This document shows positions 1 to 14,100 of a stretch of 64,000 nt of DNA, one piece after another. The stretch is from Cliona cf. orientalis (Eukaryota; Porifera; Demospongiae; Clionaida; Clionaidae). How positions within the stretch are numbered: the first letter of the stretch is position 1; every line of letters begins with the position of its first letter. The notes below the pieces were generated by a model. It made no database searches, had not been told where the DNA came from, and was given only the letters and a program-made list of their open reading frames with translations. The position numbers and the translations under genes were made by a program. The stretch lies in contig OZ005701.1 in the NCBI GenBank assembly GCA_963930775.1, forward strand, positions 8,811,669 through 8,875,668. Direction: 5' to 3'.

Positions 1-1123
1 CATCTCTCCTCACGACATCCATTCACAGAACGACTACAATGAGTTTTTGAATCATAGTGGTTCAAACTCGTCAGGAAGCCCCGCCTACTCCCAGCATAGT
101 GGCTACATGCCACCCACCACTACTGAAGAAGATGAACTGGCAATGCTACTATGCGAAGATTTAACAGGAGGTGACCTGAATACGATCACTAGTACACCCT
201 CTCTCTCACTACCCATGAGTACATGTGGCCAGCATACTTCAGCATATTCCACGATGGCCATGGACTTCACCTCGCAACCAGTCTCCTACGCCAGCTCGAC
301 GTTTGGCTCGCAGGTCGACCCGTCGTTTACCACACCCACTCTGACCTCTGTTCACATGGGCCACCCGAGTTTGATGGATCTAGCAGAAGCATCGCAATTG
401 GCAGCACTTACTAGTGATGCTGGACTTATGAGCATGACAACGGGGCAATTGGACACCACCCCTATGATTAGTTCCTCGTCTGCCGACATCAATTTCTCGA
501 GTAGTATGAACAGTTGTTTACCTCTGAGTGGAGTGAGTAGCTCAGTGGCCGCTGGTGCCCAAGTTTGCTCTAGGAGCTCACAAACTCAGCAGAATAACAA
601 TAGATTGACACGCTCCCTCTCTCCGGCACCAAGCCACGCCCACAGCCCAGCAGCGAGCTACCATCGACAAAGCCACTCCCCCTCTCCTTCGCCTAGAACT
701 AGTCACTATTCAACAAGCTCTATCGGAAGTTCGAGTTCAGGGGCATGTTACTATACCCCCTCCTCACCTGGGGGGTGTAATTCACCATCTTCATCAAAGT
801 CCCCTGAAAGTGCTGGAGTTGCACCAGACAGGCTGGTCGATATGCCATTTTATCAGTTTAAGAAGATCCTTGATGATCCGAGCGTTGATCCTACCAAGAA
901 AGAAGAGGTAAAGACTATTCGCAAGCGAGGCAAGAATAAAGTGGCTGCTAAAAACTGTCGGCAGAAAAAGATTGAGGTAGTGATGGGCCTACAGCAGGAG
1001 GTAGACAGAATGAAGGAAGAGAAGAAGAGATTGGACTCAAAATGCCAAGGCCTCGAGCGAGAAATCAACAGTTTGAAGCAGAAGTGTTCCAGCTTCAGAT
1101 CTTTGGCTTATTCCAGCAGCTAG
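1..1123 (+). CDS. CNC-family bZIP transcription factor (NFE2L/Nrf-like), 3' exon, partial at 5' end
   Basis: The frame is open from base 2 to the stop at 1121-1123, so the exon continues beyond the left edge of the window. Most of the visible protein (about 370 residues) is Ser/Thr/Pro-rich and probably an activation region. The last 90 residues carry a CNC homology segment (LVDMPFYQFKKIL), then the basic region RGKNKVAAKNCRQKKIE, then a leucine zipper. The RGKNKVAA.NCR.RK signature is diagnostic of CNC bZIP factors (Nrf1/2/3, NF-E2, Drosophila Cnc), which pair with small Maf proteins at antioxidant-response elements. The protein stops right after the zipper (LAYSSS), so the C-terminal Neh3-like tail of vertebrate Nrf2 is absent. 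Any Keap1-binding DLG/ETGE motifs would lie upstream and cannot be assessed. The family is clear; which paralogue it matches is not. Confidence 0.9.
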   Translation, partial: ISPHDIHSQNDYNEFLNHSGSNSSGSPAYSQHSGYMPPTTTEEDELAMLLCEDLTGGDLNTITSTPSLSLPMSTCGQHTSAYSTMAMDFTSQPVSYASSTFGSQVDPSFTTPTLTSVHMGHPSLMDLAEASQLAALTSDAGLMSMTTGQLDTTPMISSSSADINFSSSMNSCLPLSGVSSSVAAGAQVCSRSSQTQQNNNRLTRSLSPAPSHAHSPAASYHRQSHSPSPSPRTSHYSTSSIGSSSSGACYYTPSSPGGCNSPSSSKSPESAGVAPDRLVDMPFYQFKKILDDPSVDPTKKEEVKTIRKRGKNKVAAKNCRQKKIEVVMGLQQEVDRMKEEKKRLDSKCQGLEREINSLKQKCSSFRSLAYSSS

Positions 1124-1795
1124 TTATGGCTACTATCATCACCACCCCACCTCCTTTCTTATTTCTAACTCATCCAATATAATAGATTATAGTATACACA
1201 GACCTAAAAATCATTTCTCCCCACCATCCCTCTGTCTTATCACTTCACAAGCTTCGAATTTTTAACAATAATTATTATGGTCTTGAAATTGTTATTGTTC
1301 TTTGTTGTAATTATTGGTGTCAATTATCGTGTTATAGTTCCAGCTTATTGTTTTCATGTGACTTGTTCAAGAATATTCTGTGACTTAGCTGTGGAATGTT
1401 CCAGTGCACACTACATGTGAGTGTATATGTATTTGTTTGATGTCTTCTATTGTCATTGGCACACGTCTACTGGTGTAATAATATGTGCGTACAGTTTTTA
1501 TTAAAAATTCTATTCCCGACCTGGCCCCCATGTATTATTCAAACCATGCATGTTGGAAATAGTCAATAATAATAATATTATTATTATTATGCATAACTTG
1601 AGCACTGAAAGACAATACACTATGACCATTGCATGTAGTGAGCATACACATTATTATTATTACCCATGTCGATTGATAATGGGACAAAAAAAGCTCATAA
1701 GCAGATGAAAACACATGTACAATGTCATACATTGTAGTTCTGAACATTCTTTATAACACCACCAAAACACATAGAACCACAATAGCCACACAGCT
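1124..1795. other. Convergent intergenic spacer / 3' UTRs
   Basis: AT-rich sequence lies between the bZIP stop and the stop of the minus-strand ERICH2-like gene. It contains a near-perfect AAT/ATT palindromic microsatellite around 1566-1590 that could fold as a hairpin. I saw no coding potential or RNA gene. Confidence 0.6.
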
Positions 1796-3151
1796 TCAAG
1801 GCTGCCAAGATGCTGCACTGTGAGAACACTGTTTGTGTGAGTTCTTCATCTGGCTGCCTTGACCTTTCTCTCTGCCTCCAGCCCCAGTTCCAGCTCCAGC
1901 AATAGAGTCACTAGCCACAGGGACAAGCTGAGCACTCTCTCCCTCACTGTCGCTGTTGCTCTCACTGGAGGCCGAGGAGGAGTGGGTGTGGTCTGATGAG
2001 TCATCACTGAGCTCTGTACTCTCATTGTCAGAGGAAGAGCTCTCCGTAGATAGGGTATCATCTGAAATCAAAGGGACGGGAAATCAATGCTAATACTGAA
2101 TAGGATCTAAAGTTCATTCATCATTAAATTTATTGGTTACCTAGCTGTATTCTCTCCTGGATTAGTGGATAGAACTGTTCAGCTGTCTCATTCTGAGGCT
2201 CCAGCTGCATCACTGCATGTGTCAGAGATAAACTATAAAGGTAACACGATCGTCGTCAAGCTACGCTAACACCTCTTACCTTTCTCGCAGAGTATCTTGG
2301 CAGCCTTGTATTCATCACGCATCAAGCAGAACACAAACTGGTTAGTAATCATTGATCATTTAGCTATGCACATATAATATTATAGTGCTCCATGCCATGA
2401 ATTTCACCTGTGAAACTAGTTCGAGAGGTGCCTTTCCGTCTGGCCCCGCCTCCAGTCGTTCCAGGTCAATTCCTTCGACCTTTGCCCTTTCCAACACTGC
2501 ACTTTCGCTGTCACTGCTACTCTCACTACTCGACGAATCACTCTCCTCTGCCGCACCAGTGCTGCCACGCCCATCAGCGACGGACAGCTCTGAAAGCTGA
2601 TTGGTCACGGCATCTAAACCCGCACCAGTAGTAGTATACTGCTCAGTAGTGTGCAGCTGATTATGGGAGGGGTTCCCCACAGTATTAGTTTTACGAGGTG
2701 CACCTATATATGCAAGTGAAAATTGAACAATCAATGTTATTATTGTCCGAATTACAAATTACGTTGAGACAAATTCACCTAATAGTATGGTTCCTTTGCT
2801 AGTGATCGGGTTGCCATGGCGATAATCGTCTCCACACTCGACCTGCCAGGAGGAATCGGTGGGCATCTCGTGTACTTTGACCTCTGTCATGTACACGGTG
2901 GACCCTGCATGAGCAATCATGAATGGCAAAGTATTCAGCTATTAGTAGTCTATTGGTAGAGAGAGCCCAGAAGCATGGCTTGTACCTTCTGGTGAGAGCA
3001 GCTGTAGCTGGGTATCATCAGCTCCCGAGCGCTGTACAAGCAAGGGACTTGTATTAGACATCAGAAAGCACTCAAATTCTCATCCCCATTAACTCACTTT
3101 GAGAGAGGAGGCAGACGGAATTCGTCCTTGCCTTTGCGACTTTGCCGCCAT
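1796..3151 (-). CDS. ERICH2-like acidic, serine-rich protein
   Basis: There are seven exons on the minus strand: 3151-3098, 3031-2986, 2904-2779, 2703-2408, 2337-2280, 2212-2141 and 2061-1796. Together they give about 305 residues starting MAAKSQRQGRIPS. The summed length is divisible by three, which supports the model. Long Ser/Asp/Glu tracts flank a short ordered segment, GKAPLELVSQFVFCLMRDEY followed by KAAKILCEKVMQLEP and FYPLIQERI. This resembles the TPR-like C-terminal module of vertebrate glutamate-rich protein 2 (APLEL..EF, LAKKLC, YEP, F..LIQE), which has no established biochemical function. The assignment rests on that block alone; the N-terminal half (VYMTEVKVHEMP...) is not recognised. 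The start lies 81 bp from the start of the divergent G-patch gene. Confidence 0.6.
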
Positions 3152-3232
3152 TCTTCACATTTTGCGATGACGTAATTTCGATTGGAATTTACTTTTTCGT
3201 ATAATTGGAAGAAATTTGAACATCGTGCTCAA
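3152..3232. promoter_or_regulatory. 81-bp shared 5' region between divergent ERICH2-like and GPATCH8-like genes
   Basis: Only 81 bases separate the two divergent start codons, so the 5' UTRs and core promoters must share or overlap this stretch. A TGACGTAAT (CRE/ATF-like) site is visible at about 3169. The promoter role is inferred from geometry. Confidence 0.5.
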
Positions 3233-6293
<3,061 letters not shown>

Positions 6294-7103
6294 CGTGATA
6301 TTAATATTATTATTTTTTGTACACGTAATTTCTTTTTTAAATGGCTTACAAGGTAATGTAATTGTAAGCTGGTGTAAGGCCACAGCAACGACAAGGATAA
6401 GTCAGTAAAGGTTAGTAACCTACTGTAACCTCATAATTACGTATACAAATGTAAGGGGGGACCCTTACATATACATGTAATTGGGCAGATTACAGTAAGT
6501 TACGGCCACAGCAATGACAAGGGTAATGTTGGTAAAGTTGGTAAAATTAGTAATGTTAGTGAACAAAAAATTCCAATTTGTGCAGAACAGCATCCGACAA
6601 AATGATAATTTTATGCAGGACAGCATATAATTTTGTGCCGTAGGCAACAGCCACAGCAACATAACATTAGTAAAGTTGGTAATGTTGGTGGTGTAGCCCA
6701 CAGCAACGACAGACCATAACTTAGTGTAACCTACTGTAACCTCATAATTACAAATATAAAGAGGGACCCATAGGCCACAGCAGCAACAAGTTAGTAATTT
6801 CTGTTGGACAGTGTCCACCAAAACATTCTCTGCAGAACGGTGTTTGATAAAATATTCCCTGCTAGTGTCCATGGCCAACAAAAAATTTATATTCTCTGCT
6901 GGACAGTGTCCCATGAAATGTATACATAATTTTGTACCCGCTCACATTCAAGCTGCAAGGCTAATAATTTTTTTTTTTTTTAAATCTTTTATCTTTAACG
7001 ACCATTACCATCCGTGAATGATACCCGCGCCTAACATGACGACCATTTCCATAACTATTATTTTTTCCCCACATAGACAAACAAAAATCGGAGGCGAGAA
7101 GCG
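6294..7103. repeat. Intergenic spacer with simple and palindromic repeats
   Basis: Between GPATCH8 and FAIM the sequence is low in complexity. It has a GTAAGGGGGGACCCTTAC inverted repeat near 6451 that matches the separase-intron minisatellite. Imperfect repeats of GGTAATGTTGGTAAAGTTGG and GGCCACAGCAACGACAAG run through 6370-6790. The palindromic motif GGACAGTGTCC, followed or preceded by CTCTGC, occurs at about 6808 and 6901. I saw no gene. The FAIM promoter and 5' UTR must lie at the right end, near 7000-7103. Confidence 0.6.
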
Positions 7104-8235
7104 ATGAGTTTTGAAGGCAATCTGGCGAGCCAGCCTAGCGAAGAGTCGCATGCTGCAGTGAATAGGCGTGCTAACCCAGGAGACGAAGTGGCCATGTGGA
7201 AATTTCAGCTCAACGATGGCCCGCACAAAGTGGTGTTTGAACATGGAACCACGTCTGGGAAACGAGTCATCCTTGTCGACGGAGTAGAGGTACTTGAAAA
7301 TAATTTTATCATCTGTCTGTGGCCGAGTAGTAAATTTTCTGAGCTATCCTCGTCTCCAAAAAGGCCTGGGAATTGATGGGGGAAATGGCCCTCCCTAGTA
7401 GGGTGCTCCTAGCCTGGTGTGATATTAATTTTAAAAAGGAACTTCTTGCACACGTTATGTAATTGTGACAGGTGTATCGTAAAAATTGGATGTTTCGATT
7501 GGTTGGCTCTGAGGCGTTTCACATCGGCAAGAAGAATAAGGTAGCTGAGATTACCATCTCTTCCAAGGGGATGTCGTTTGAGTATACTCTCACTGTGGAC
7601 GGCAAACCTTTGGAGAAGTTTGTCCGAGCTCAGGCCAAGAACACGCGGACATGGCTACCCAAAATCAATGGCACTGACCATCGCGTTGTGCTAGGTGAGA
7701 ACAGTAATACTATTTTCATTGTTTGGTTGGGTTGCAAATTGCAACTTTCAACACATCAACCCTTACAAAGATAGGTGTCACTTTACTATCGTGCAAATAT
7801 TATGATGTTGCACTAACTGTGGTGGAGGTTGCAGTGCATCATGTGAAAATTTTTGACATGATTGTGCAGATATTGGGACTATGGATATCTATGTCAATGG
7901 AGAGAAAGTGGAAACAATCGTAAGTTGGTAGTCATGACAATGTACTCTAGCTATACAAGTCCCTAGGCGACCCATTTCCAGCTGCTTTTCAGTAGTCTGG
8001 AGGATACCACAATTTGCAACTTTTTTTTATCTCCCCCACCCCCACTCTTCCCCTCCCCCCACAGGGTGAGTTTGCAGACAGTGGCACGGAGACTCATTTC
8101 TCTGTGGGCGGCTACAGTGCTTTCATCAGAGCCGTGAGCTCGGGGAACAAGATGAAGGGACTTCTCTACTCTCTAAAGGTCGAAGGAGCGGCCGAATTAG
8201 AACCAGTACAAGACATCTTCAATTTCAACCAGTGA
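7104..8235 (+). CDS. FAIM: Fas apoptotic inhibitory molecule 1
   Basis: Four exons (7104-7289, 7472-7694, 7870-7919, 8065-8235) encode 209 residues, close to the long human isoform. An N-terminal extension of about 30 residues (MSFEGNLASQPSEE...) precedes the conserved core. Diagnostic blocks are VVFEHGTTSGKRVILVDG, NWMFRLVGSEAFHIGKK, DIYVNGEKVE and GTETHFSVGGYSAFIRAVSS, the two beta-sandwich halves of FAIM. FAIM is a soluble cytosolic protein that protects against Fas/TNF death signalling and counteracts stress-induced protein aggregation. Intron phases are consistent and all sites are GT-AG. The start is the first ATG in frame. There are no paralogues in the window. Confidence 0.95.
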
Positions 8236-8468
8236 TCCCCATCATTAGCAATCCACACTGACTTTTTTTTTTCAGGCAAACCGATCACTTCGCGGTAATC
8301 CCACACCAAACCTTAGTTAACTCAACAATAATTTTTATAGGAATATTCAGTTGACCCCTGCAATGATAATGTGTAATATATGAAAAAATAATATATCGAA
8401 GAATTTGCCAGGTGAAAAATTCAAAATTAATGATAATTATTATAATTTATTTCGCCCTAAAATTATAA

Positions 8469-10883
8469 TTATACTGAGCTAGTGGCACCGGAGTCTGTCT
8501 TGTTGCCATGGTGATGATGATGATGGTGGCGCTTTGTCGGCTTACCAAAAGCAACGTCCAATGCCAGGCCAATGAATACTAAGACCACGCCCACCCATTG
8601 CCGTGACAACAGAGCATTATTGAAGATTATGACTGAGGCCAGGAATGTAAAGAATTTCCTGGTTGTGGTGAAGATGGAGCAGGCAAGGGGGCCAAAATTG
8701 GTGATCGTCGTGAAAATGAATATCTGTAAACAACCACATAATCCATTCCTTATTTAGGCTGTAGACCATACATGCATAATAATAAATTATTATTATGGTT
8801 ACACTATAATATTAATGGCATGTATACACCCCAAAAATGAGGACAGCTCTCAGCTCCTGATATGAATTATTAAGACATAATAACACATGTACACGTACCT
8901 GACCAATTGCACTGGCCAAACCAAATATGAGAATATTGAGCATGACGTAAGGATGACGCTGGACGAACCCGACGGCCTCTAGCCCCTCCCCCGAGAGGAA
9001 CATACCCACGGCCAGGTACACCGCAGATATCACATTGACAGCATACATCATATGAAGAGCCCTGACGTCATGTTTCAGCTTAAGGCTGTCTTGAATCACC
9101 CCAGTTAGACCATCAAATGTAAGAGACAGCAGCTAAATTGAGAGAGAGAGAGAGAAAGAGAGAAGAGGGGGGAATGGAGTGAAGCTGAAGATTATGTATC
9201 ATATATCAAAAAAAAATTGTTACGGCAGGTTTGTGTTCACTCACCACAAGAACTTCCCCAGCTCCGAGGAGGTCAAAGAGCTTCCACTGAGGGTCCCCGT
9301 TGCCACGCCCACTCCCATCCTTGTAATTAAAGAGGATCACCCCGGCAACAATCAGCAGCACGATGAGGTACTTGACGAGAGGATACTTGCGATGACCAAT
9401 CAGAACGCCAAAAAATAGCACAGGGATTGGTTTAGCAGACTTGCCTATTACCTGAAAACAAGAGGTAGTGATTGGAGACACAAATTTACACAAGTGAAAC
9501 ACTGAAACAAGGATAATGGCATTATGATGATAATTTGCTGATCTGCCAGCCCTCTGACAAAACTACACAATTCCCACTAGCAACAACTGAAGATTAGTAC
9601 ACATTACAATAGTTTTATGGATCTGCCTACTATTCCACCCAATCCATCACAAATGGCTTGTCAGTTGGTGCCAGCTAGCTACCCCCCTCACCTACTCACT
9701 ACAGCTTACCTGTGTGGGGTAGGAGATGTAGGAGAGAGCTGTGTTACTGGAGACCATCGCTCCAACGTAGGTGAAGGCTAGCGCAGAGAAGGGACGGAAA
9801 GGCTTAAGAGAAACAGGAACCCCCTGGATCATGCTGGCTGTGAGAGGGAGGGAGATAATGAATAATGTAACTTTCCATCATTGTTTCTCTTGAAATAAAG
9901 ATTCACTGCTCTACCAAACAGTTAAGTTGTCCATAGAGAATCTTCGTTTATTTCACATATATAGTAACTAAGACTGATGTCACTTCATTATTTCTCTTAC
10001 CGATCTTAGCGAAGATGGCGTTTATGACGCACTGGATTCCAACTAGAAACATGAAGTAGCGAAATCTCTCCCCATCAAAATCGACCTTTGTACTGAAATC
10101 CAACATGTGCATGTATGTACGTACATCCATCACTTCATGTTTACACATACACGTGCACGAAAACAAACAGCTACAGCTAAAACAGAAAATTTGACTCGAC
10201 AATGTCATGTAGATTCACCATTGTGGTATATATAACAATAGGCCTACAATACCAGATTGAGCTATGTTAACACAAATATTTTTTTTTTGTTTACTAGAAA
10301 AATGTACCCCACATTGCCAAGACACCCATTATATTAGCAACTGTTAGCGTACATTTTCTCCTGTAGTATGCCGTAGATGAAGTAAGAGACAAAGATTCCC
10401 AAGAAACAGACAAGCAGTAGGAAGGCGCTGCCATGGTCGCTGTGGGAGTGTTGAAGAGCCGAGTCAGCACTTACGGGAGCACCTTGATACATGCACGTGT
10501 GTGAGAATGTCGTCTGATGAAATTATGTGATACAAATATCAGGGGTTCATAATTGATTACAAGCCCATAATGATCATCCCTTTTTCTACGAGAGTATATT
10601 TAAATTATTTCTCTCTCTCACCATTCCCTATCTTAGTTTGCTCCTCCTGTCTAGCCGCCAGCTCAGCCTTCTGTATATCCTCCATGTGCGGTGAGTGAGC
10701 GTGATGATGATGATGGTGGTGTCCTCCGTGCGGGGAGCGGTGCCTGACCCGCGCACTGTCTCCTTCGCTAGCGTGGTCGCCGTGTGTCTTTGTCGACGAG
10801 TTGGTTTTGCTCTTGGAGACGCTGCTATCGCTGCTAGACTGGCTTTGACTGCGGTTGCTCGACCCCGACACGTTGCCAGCCAT
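8469..10883 (-). CDS. SLC35B1: SLC35B1, ER nucleotide (ATP/ADP) transporter with His-rich ends
   Basis: Seven exons on the minus strand (10883-10622, 10482-10353, 10091-10001, 9837-9710, 9451-9245, 9132-8899, 8723-8469) encode about 435 residues. The core matches SLC35B1: [71 protein letters not shown] and [12 protein letters not shown]. These form the ten-helix drug/metabolite-transporter fold; the mammalian protein exchanges ATP for ADP across the ER membrane. Two features are odd. An extra Ser-rich N-terminus of about 85 residues carries a [11 protein letters not shown] run, and a second run of seven His occurs near the C-terminus ([12 protein letters not shown]). The C-terminal lysine ER-retrieval signal of the human protein is not visible. 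An AATAAA on the minus strand lies about 18 nt after the stop. Confidence 0.93.
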
Positions 10884-11153
10884 GACAATGAGGATATCAA
10901 AACACGCGCCAAATACCCCCTCGAAATGCTCGCGATTCAGCGCTGGAATTCAATACGATGTTTATACCGTAGTTGGCAACTGGTCCGCTACAGCGAATCT
11001 CCTGTCGAGCACTCAGATCATCTTTGTACTGCCACTTGAATGGTAACGTAAGCCCGCTCCATTAATACACGTGTACAAAAATAATATTGAAAATGAATTC
11101 GGATAATAAGAAGTAAGCAGGTCAATACATAAAAAGTAGGGTAACACAATGAG

Positions 11154-14100
11154 TTAAGATTTCTTAGGTACAACTGGCATTCCATAGACAATAGCAGATG
11201 CTCCAGTCAGCCACTGCAGTTTGCAAGCTCTCCTCGAGGCAGCTACGAGGGAGGAAAGGGGTGTGGTTTCATCGTCGTCACCGTTGCCAAGGAGATGCTT
11301 GAGAAGGGCGTGGCAGAGACGGTCAATTTCTCCATCAGTGACGTCCCACAGGCAGCCAACCAGAGCAGGACTGCAAAGTGTCAAAAAGAGATGTATCATG
11401 GCTTCCAAAGGGATTTGGCTTCATTCTATCCATAATTATTATGCACCCCCCCCCCCCCAAATTTTTCCGCTGACTCACCATCCTGCCATGAGGTAGCTTA
11501 GGGGAATCCCCGTAGGGTCACAGCTCCCACTGACGTTCAGTCTCCCTGAGCTGCAGCCGGCTAGCAGGGTCACCGCGTGACAGTTGAGCACATGGAAGCC
11601 ACTCGATGCAAGAAAACGACCAACACTGTGGCCACAGTACCTGGGCAGAGGAGAGGGAGAGAATTATCGTACGTAGATCAGGAAATTTTCGTAGTTGAAA
11701 AATTTTTTCGTCAACGATCTTTCCCGATGAAAATTAAATACATGAAATATTTTGTATGTGTTAGTAATACAATGATGTTGTAGTGTTTTGCAATTATCTA
11801 TGTTTACTTCCTGGACTTACCTTTAGTGATGTAATCATTGTCATTTGGGCCATGCGCCTTAGCGCATACGGTCCCTTTGTTTCTAGCGCCCTGCGCAGCC
11901 GGTTCTTTTATTTTCTATGTCATATATCTTAGTGTATTGTGCATGCATAACTATTCTATCTTTGAGTCTCAATAAATGTTTGTATTCTGAGCCAAGTGTA
12001 TGTCGCAAGCAGCAAGCAGCTATATAGATTGGTAACTATACAAGAACGTTACAGATGTATTACGTAGTTCGTGTATGCGATGAAAATTAGACTACGTGAA
12101 AATTTAACAAGCGAAATAATTTGCTGGCGAAAATATCCCAATGTACGGTATTATAAACGATCCATACATGTATAATGTCTGTTCTATATGGTTTGCTTAC
12201 ACATAGAGGTCCTTCTCTTGCAGAGCTGTGGAGAACTCCTCATTGGAGGGTGGCGACCCTATGACCCCACTCCAGCCCCTCTCGTTAGAGAAGAAATTGG
12301 CAAATCTTTTCTCCGTGTTCTTGAGGTCTCCGTGAGGATTCAGGATATAGTAGGCAGAGCCAGGGTTAAAGGTCACAACTCCATCCTTACAGTTGAGCTA
12401 GGGGTAGATAAAACTACTCATGATTAATTTTTATCAAAAATTGAAAATTAAATTTTGTAACATTAATTTTACAATCCCCCTCTACTGAAAGCTTGCGTAC
12501 CGTATAGCAGGAAAATTTGGCGGTCTATATTACAACCACCAAATTAAAATCCGCCAAAATTTTCTACTCGCATATATACGTACGGTGATACCTTACTGAA
12601 CAGCCAAATTAATAAATCCGCCAATATTCTTGTAATAGCAATTTTGGGCTCAATCGCCAAATTTAATTCCTGCCAATATTTCCGGCTATACGGTATTTCT
12701 AGCTTCATTGCATAAAAATCTTTGCTTAACTGACCATCACCCTGTGGACAGCCATGAAGGAGAGAGAAGGCATTCTAGAGACGACGATGGTGGTGTTGTC
12801 CTGTAGTGAGGGCAGACTCTCCCAGGGCAGGCGCTGAACATGGCGGCCCAGGACCAGAACAACTGAGCTCAGCTCTAGACGGGCGGGAGAGAGGAGGGAG
12901 GAGAGACCACCAAGATAATCACTCTCTAACTTGATAATAAGACCCTGGGGGGAACAAATGAATTTAGAAAAACAGCATGAAAGTATTCACTCATAAAAAA
13001 CACATTAATTTTTACACAGCAATGTGTAGAGATTAATGAAATTAGGATTATCAACATTGCTGATTCTTTCAGACATACTTCAGTGAATTCTAGGCAGGGA
13101 GGGGAATTCAACCCAAGGGGGGAGTCTTACCTTCAGTTGTTTGTCGAGCTTTGTCCTTGCCCCCCACCACTCCTTCCTCTCCTTCAGCAAAACACTCTCA
13201 CCAGACGAACACAGAATAGCATCAAACTCTGACAGTAACTCGGGTGCCAATTTGACCACACCCACAGCCACACCCCCTCCTCCAGCCGTATCACCATCAC
13301 TACCACCACATGTCGTTTGAGCAACGAAGAGATAATTTTGCCGAGATGGGTGTGTCGTAGGGGCGAGGCAAATGGTGCACACACTGCAGTCACTAATGAA
13401 GCTGTGCCGAAGAGATCGTGTATAGGAGATGGTAGGAGGGTGGGCGGAGCCTCGCTGAAGGAGACCACGCCCCCTGAGGAGCACCCTATTGGACGAGAGT
13501 GGCAGCTGATTCTTTTTTGACGTAGTTGAAGTTGAGAGTGTTTGCTCTATCTCTTCTATGTGGTGACACGTGGACTTGCCTGATGCTGGAATGGAACCAA
13601 GACCACCACATTTCCTGGAATGAAAGTACGAAAATAGAAAATTAGGTAATCTTGACCAAAACTGATGACAATTATAAACAATAAAATAAAAAAAGTCAGG
13701 GGACAAGGGTACAGCTATAATGTCAAGACTTGTACGAGAAATTTCTTACCTTATTTTCTTGCCGATGCAGTAGATGGTTTGGTGTGTGAGAGTGCAGTTG
13801 ATTCCAGTGTTGACAAAGTGTGCCGCTATCTCAGCCCCTCCCCCTTCTCCCCTCCGCCCCCTCACCAGAAGCCCCACCCACTGGCTCACTTCCCTCGTTA
13901 GAACGGCGGGAAGGCTGGGGAAGCACAGCTGGTAGCAGATGAGAAAGTGGTTGAGAGCAAGCGAAAAAAGATCATCCCTGACTTCTTCCCTCGAGCTGGC
14001 AGAGTAGTTTGATGACTTCACTGCTGTGTTACATGTATTTCTAGTTCTCCTTGGCCGAGTGCTCACAGAAGCAGAGCTGGTTGTGGCAGTCTTTTTTGCC

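Noticed and set aside
6465-6914. Minus-strand frame with NITNFTN repeats upstream of FAIM
   Set aside because: Low-complexity translation of the GGTAATGTTGGT-type repeats; no start context or splice evidence.
13080-13130. Extension of the separase exon at 13131-13614 toward 13080
   Set aside because: The extra residues follow a clear donor (GTAAGACT on the minus strand) and have no family match.
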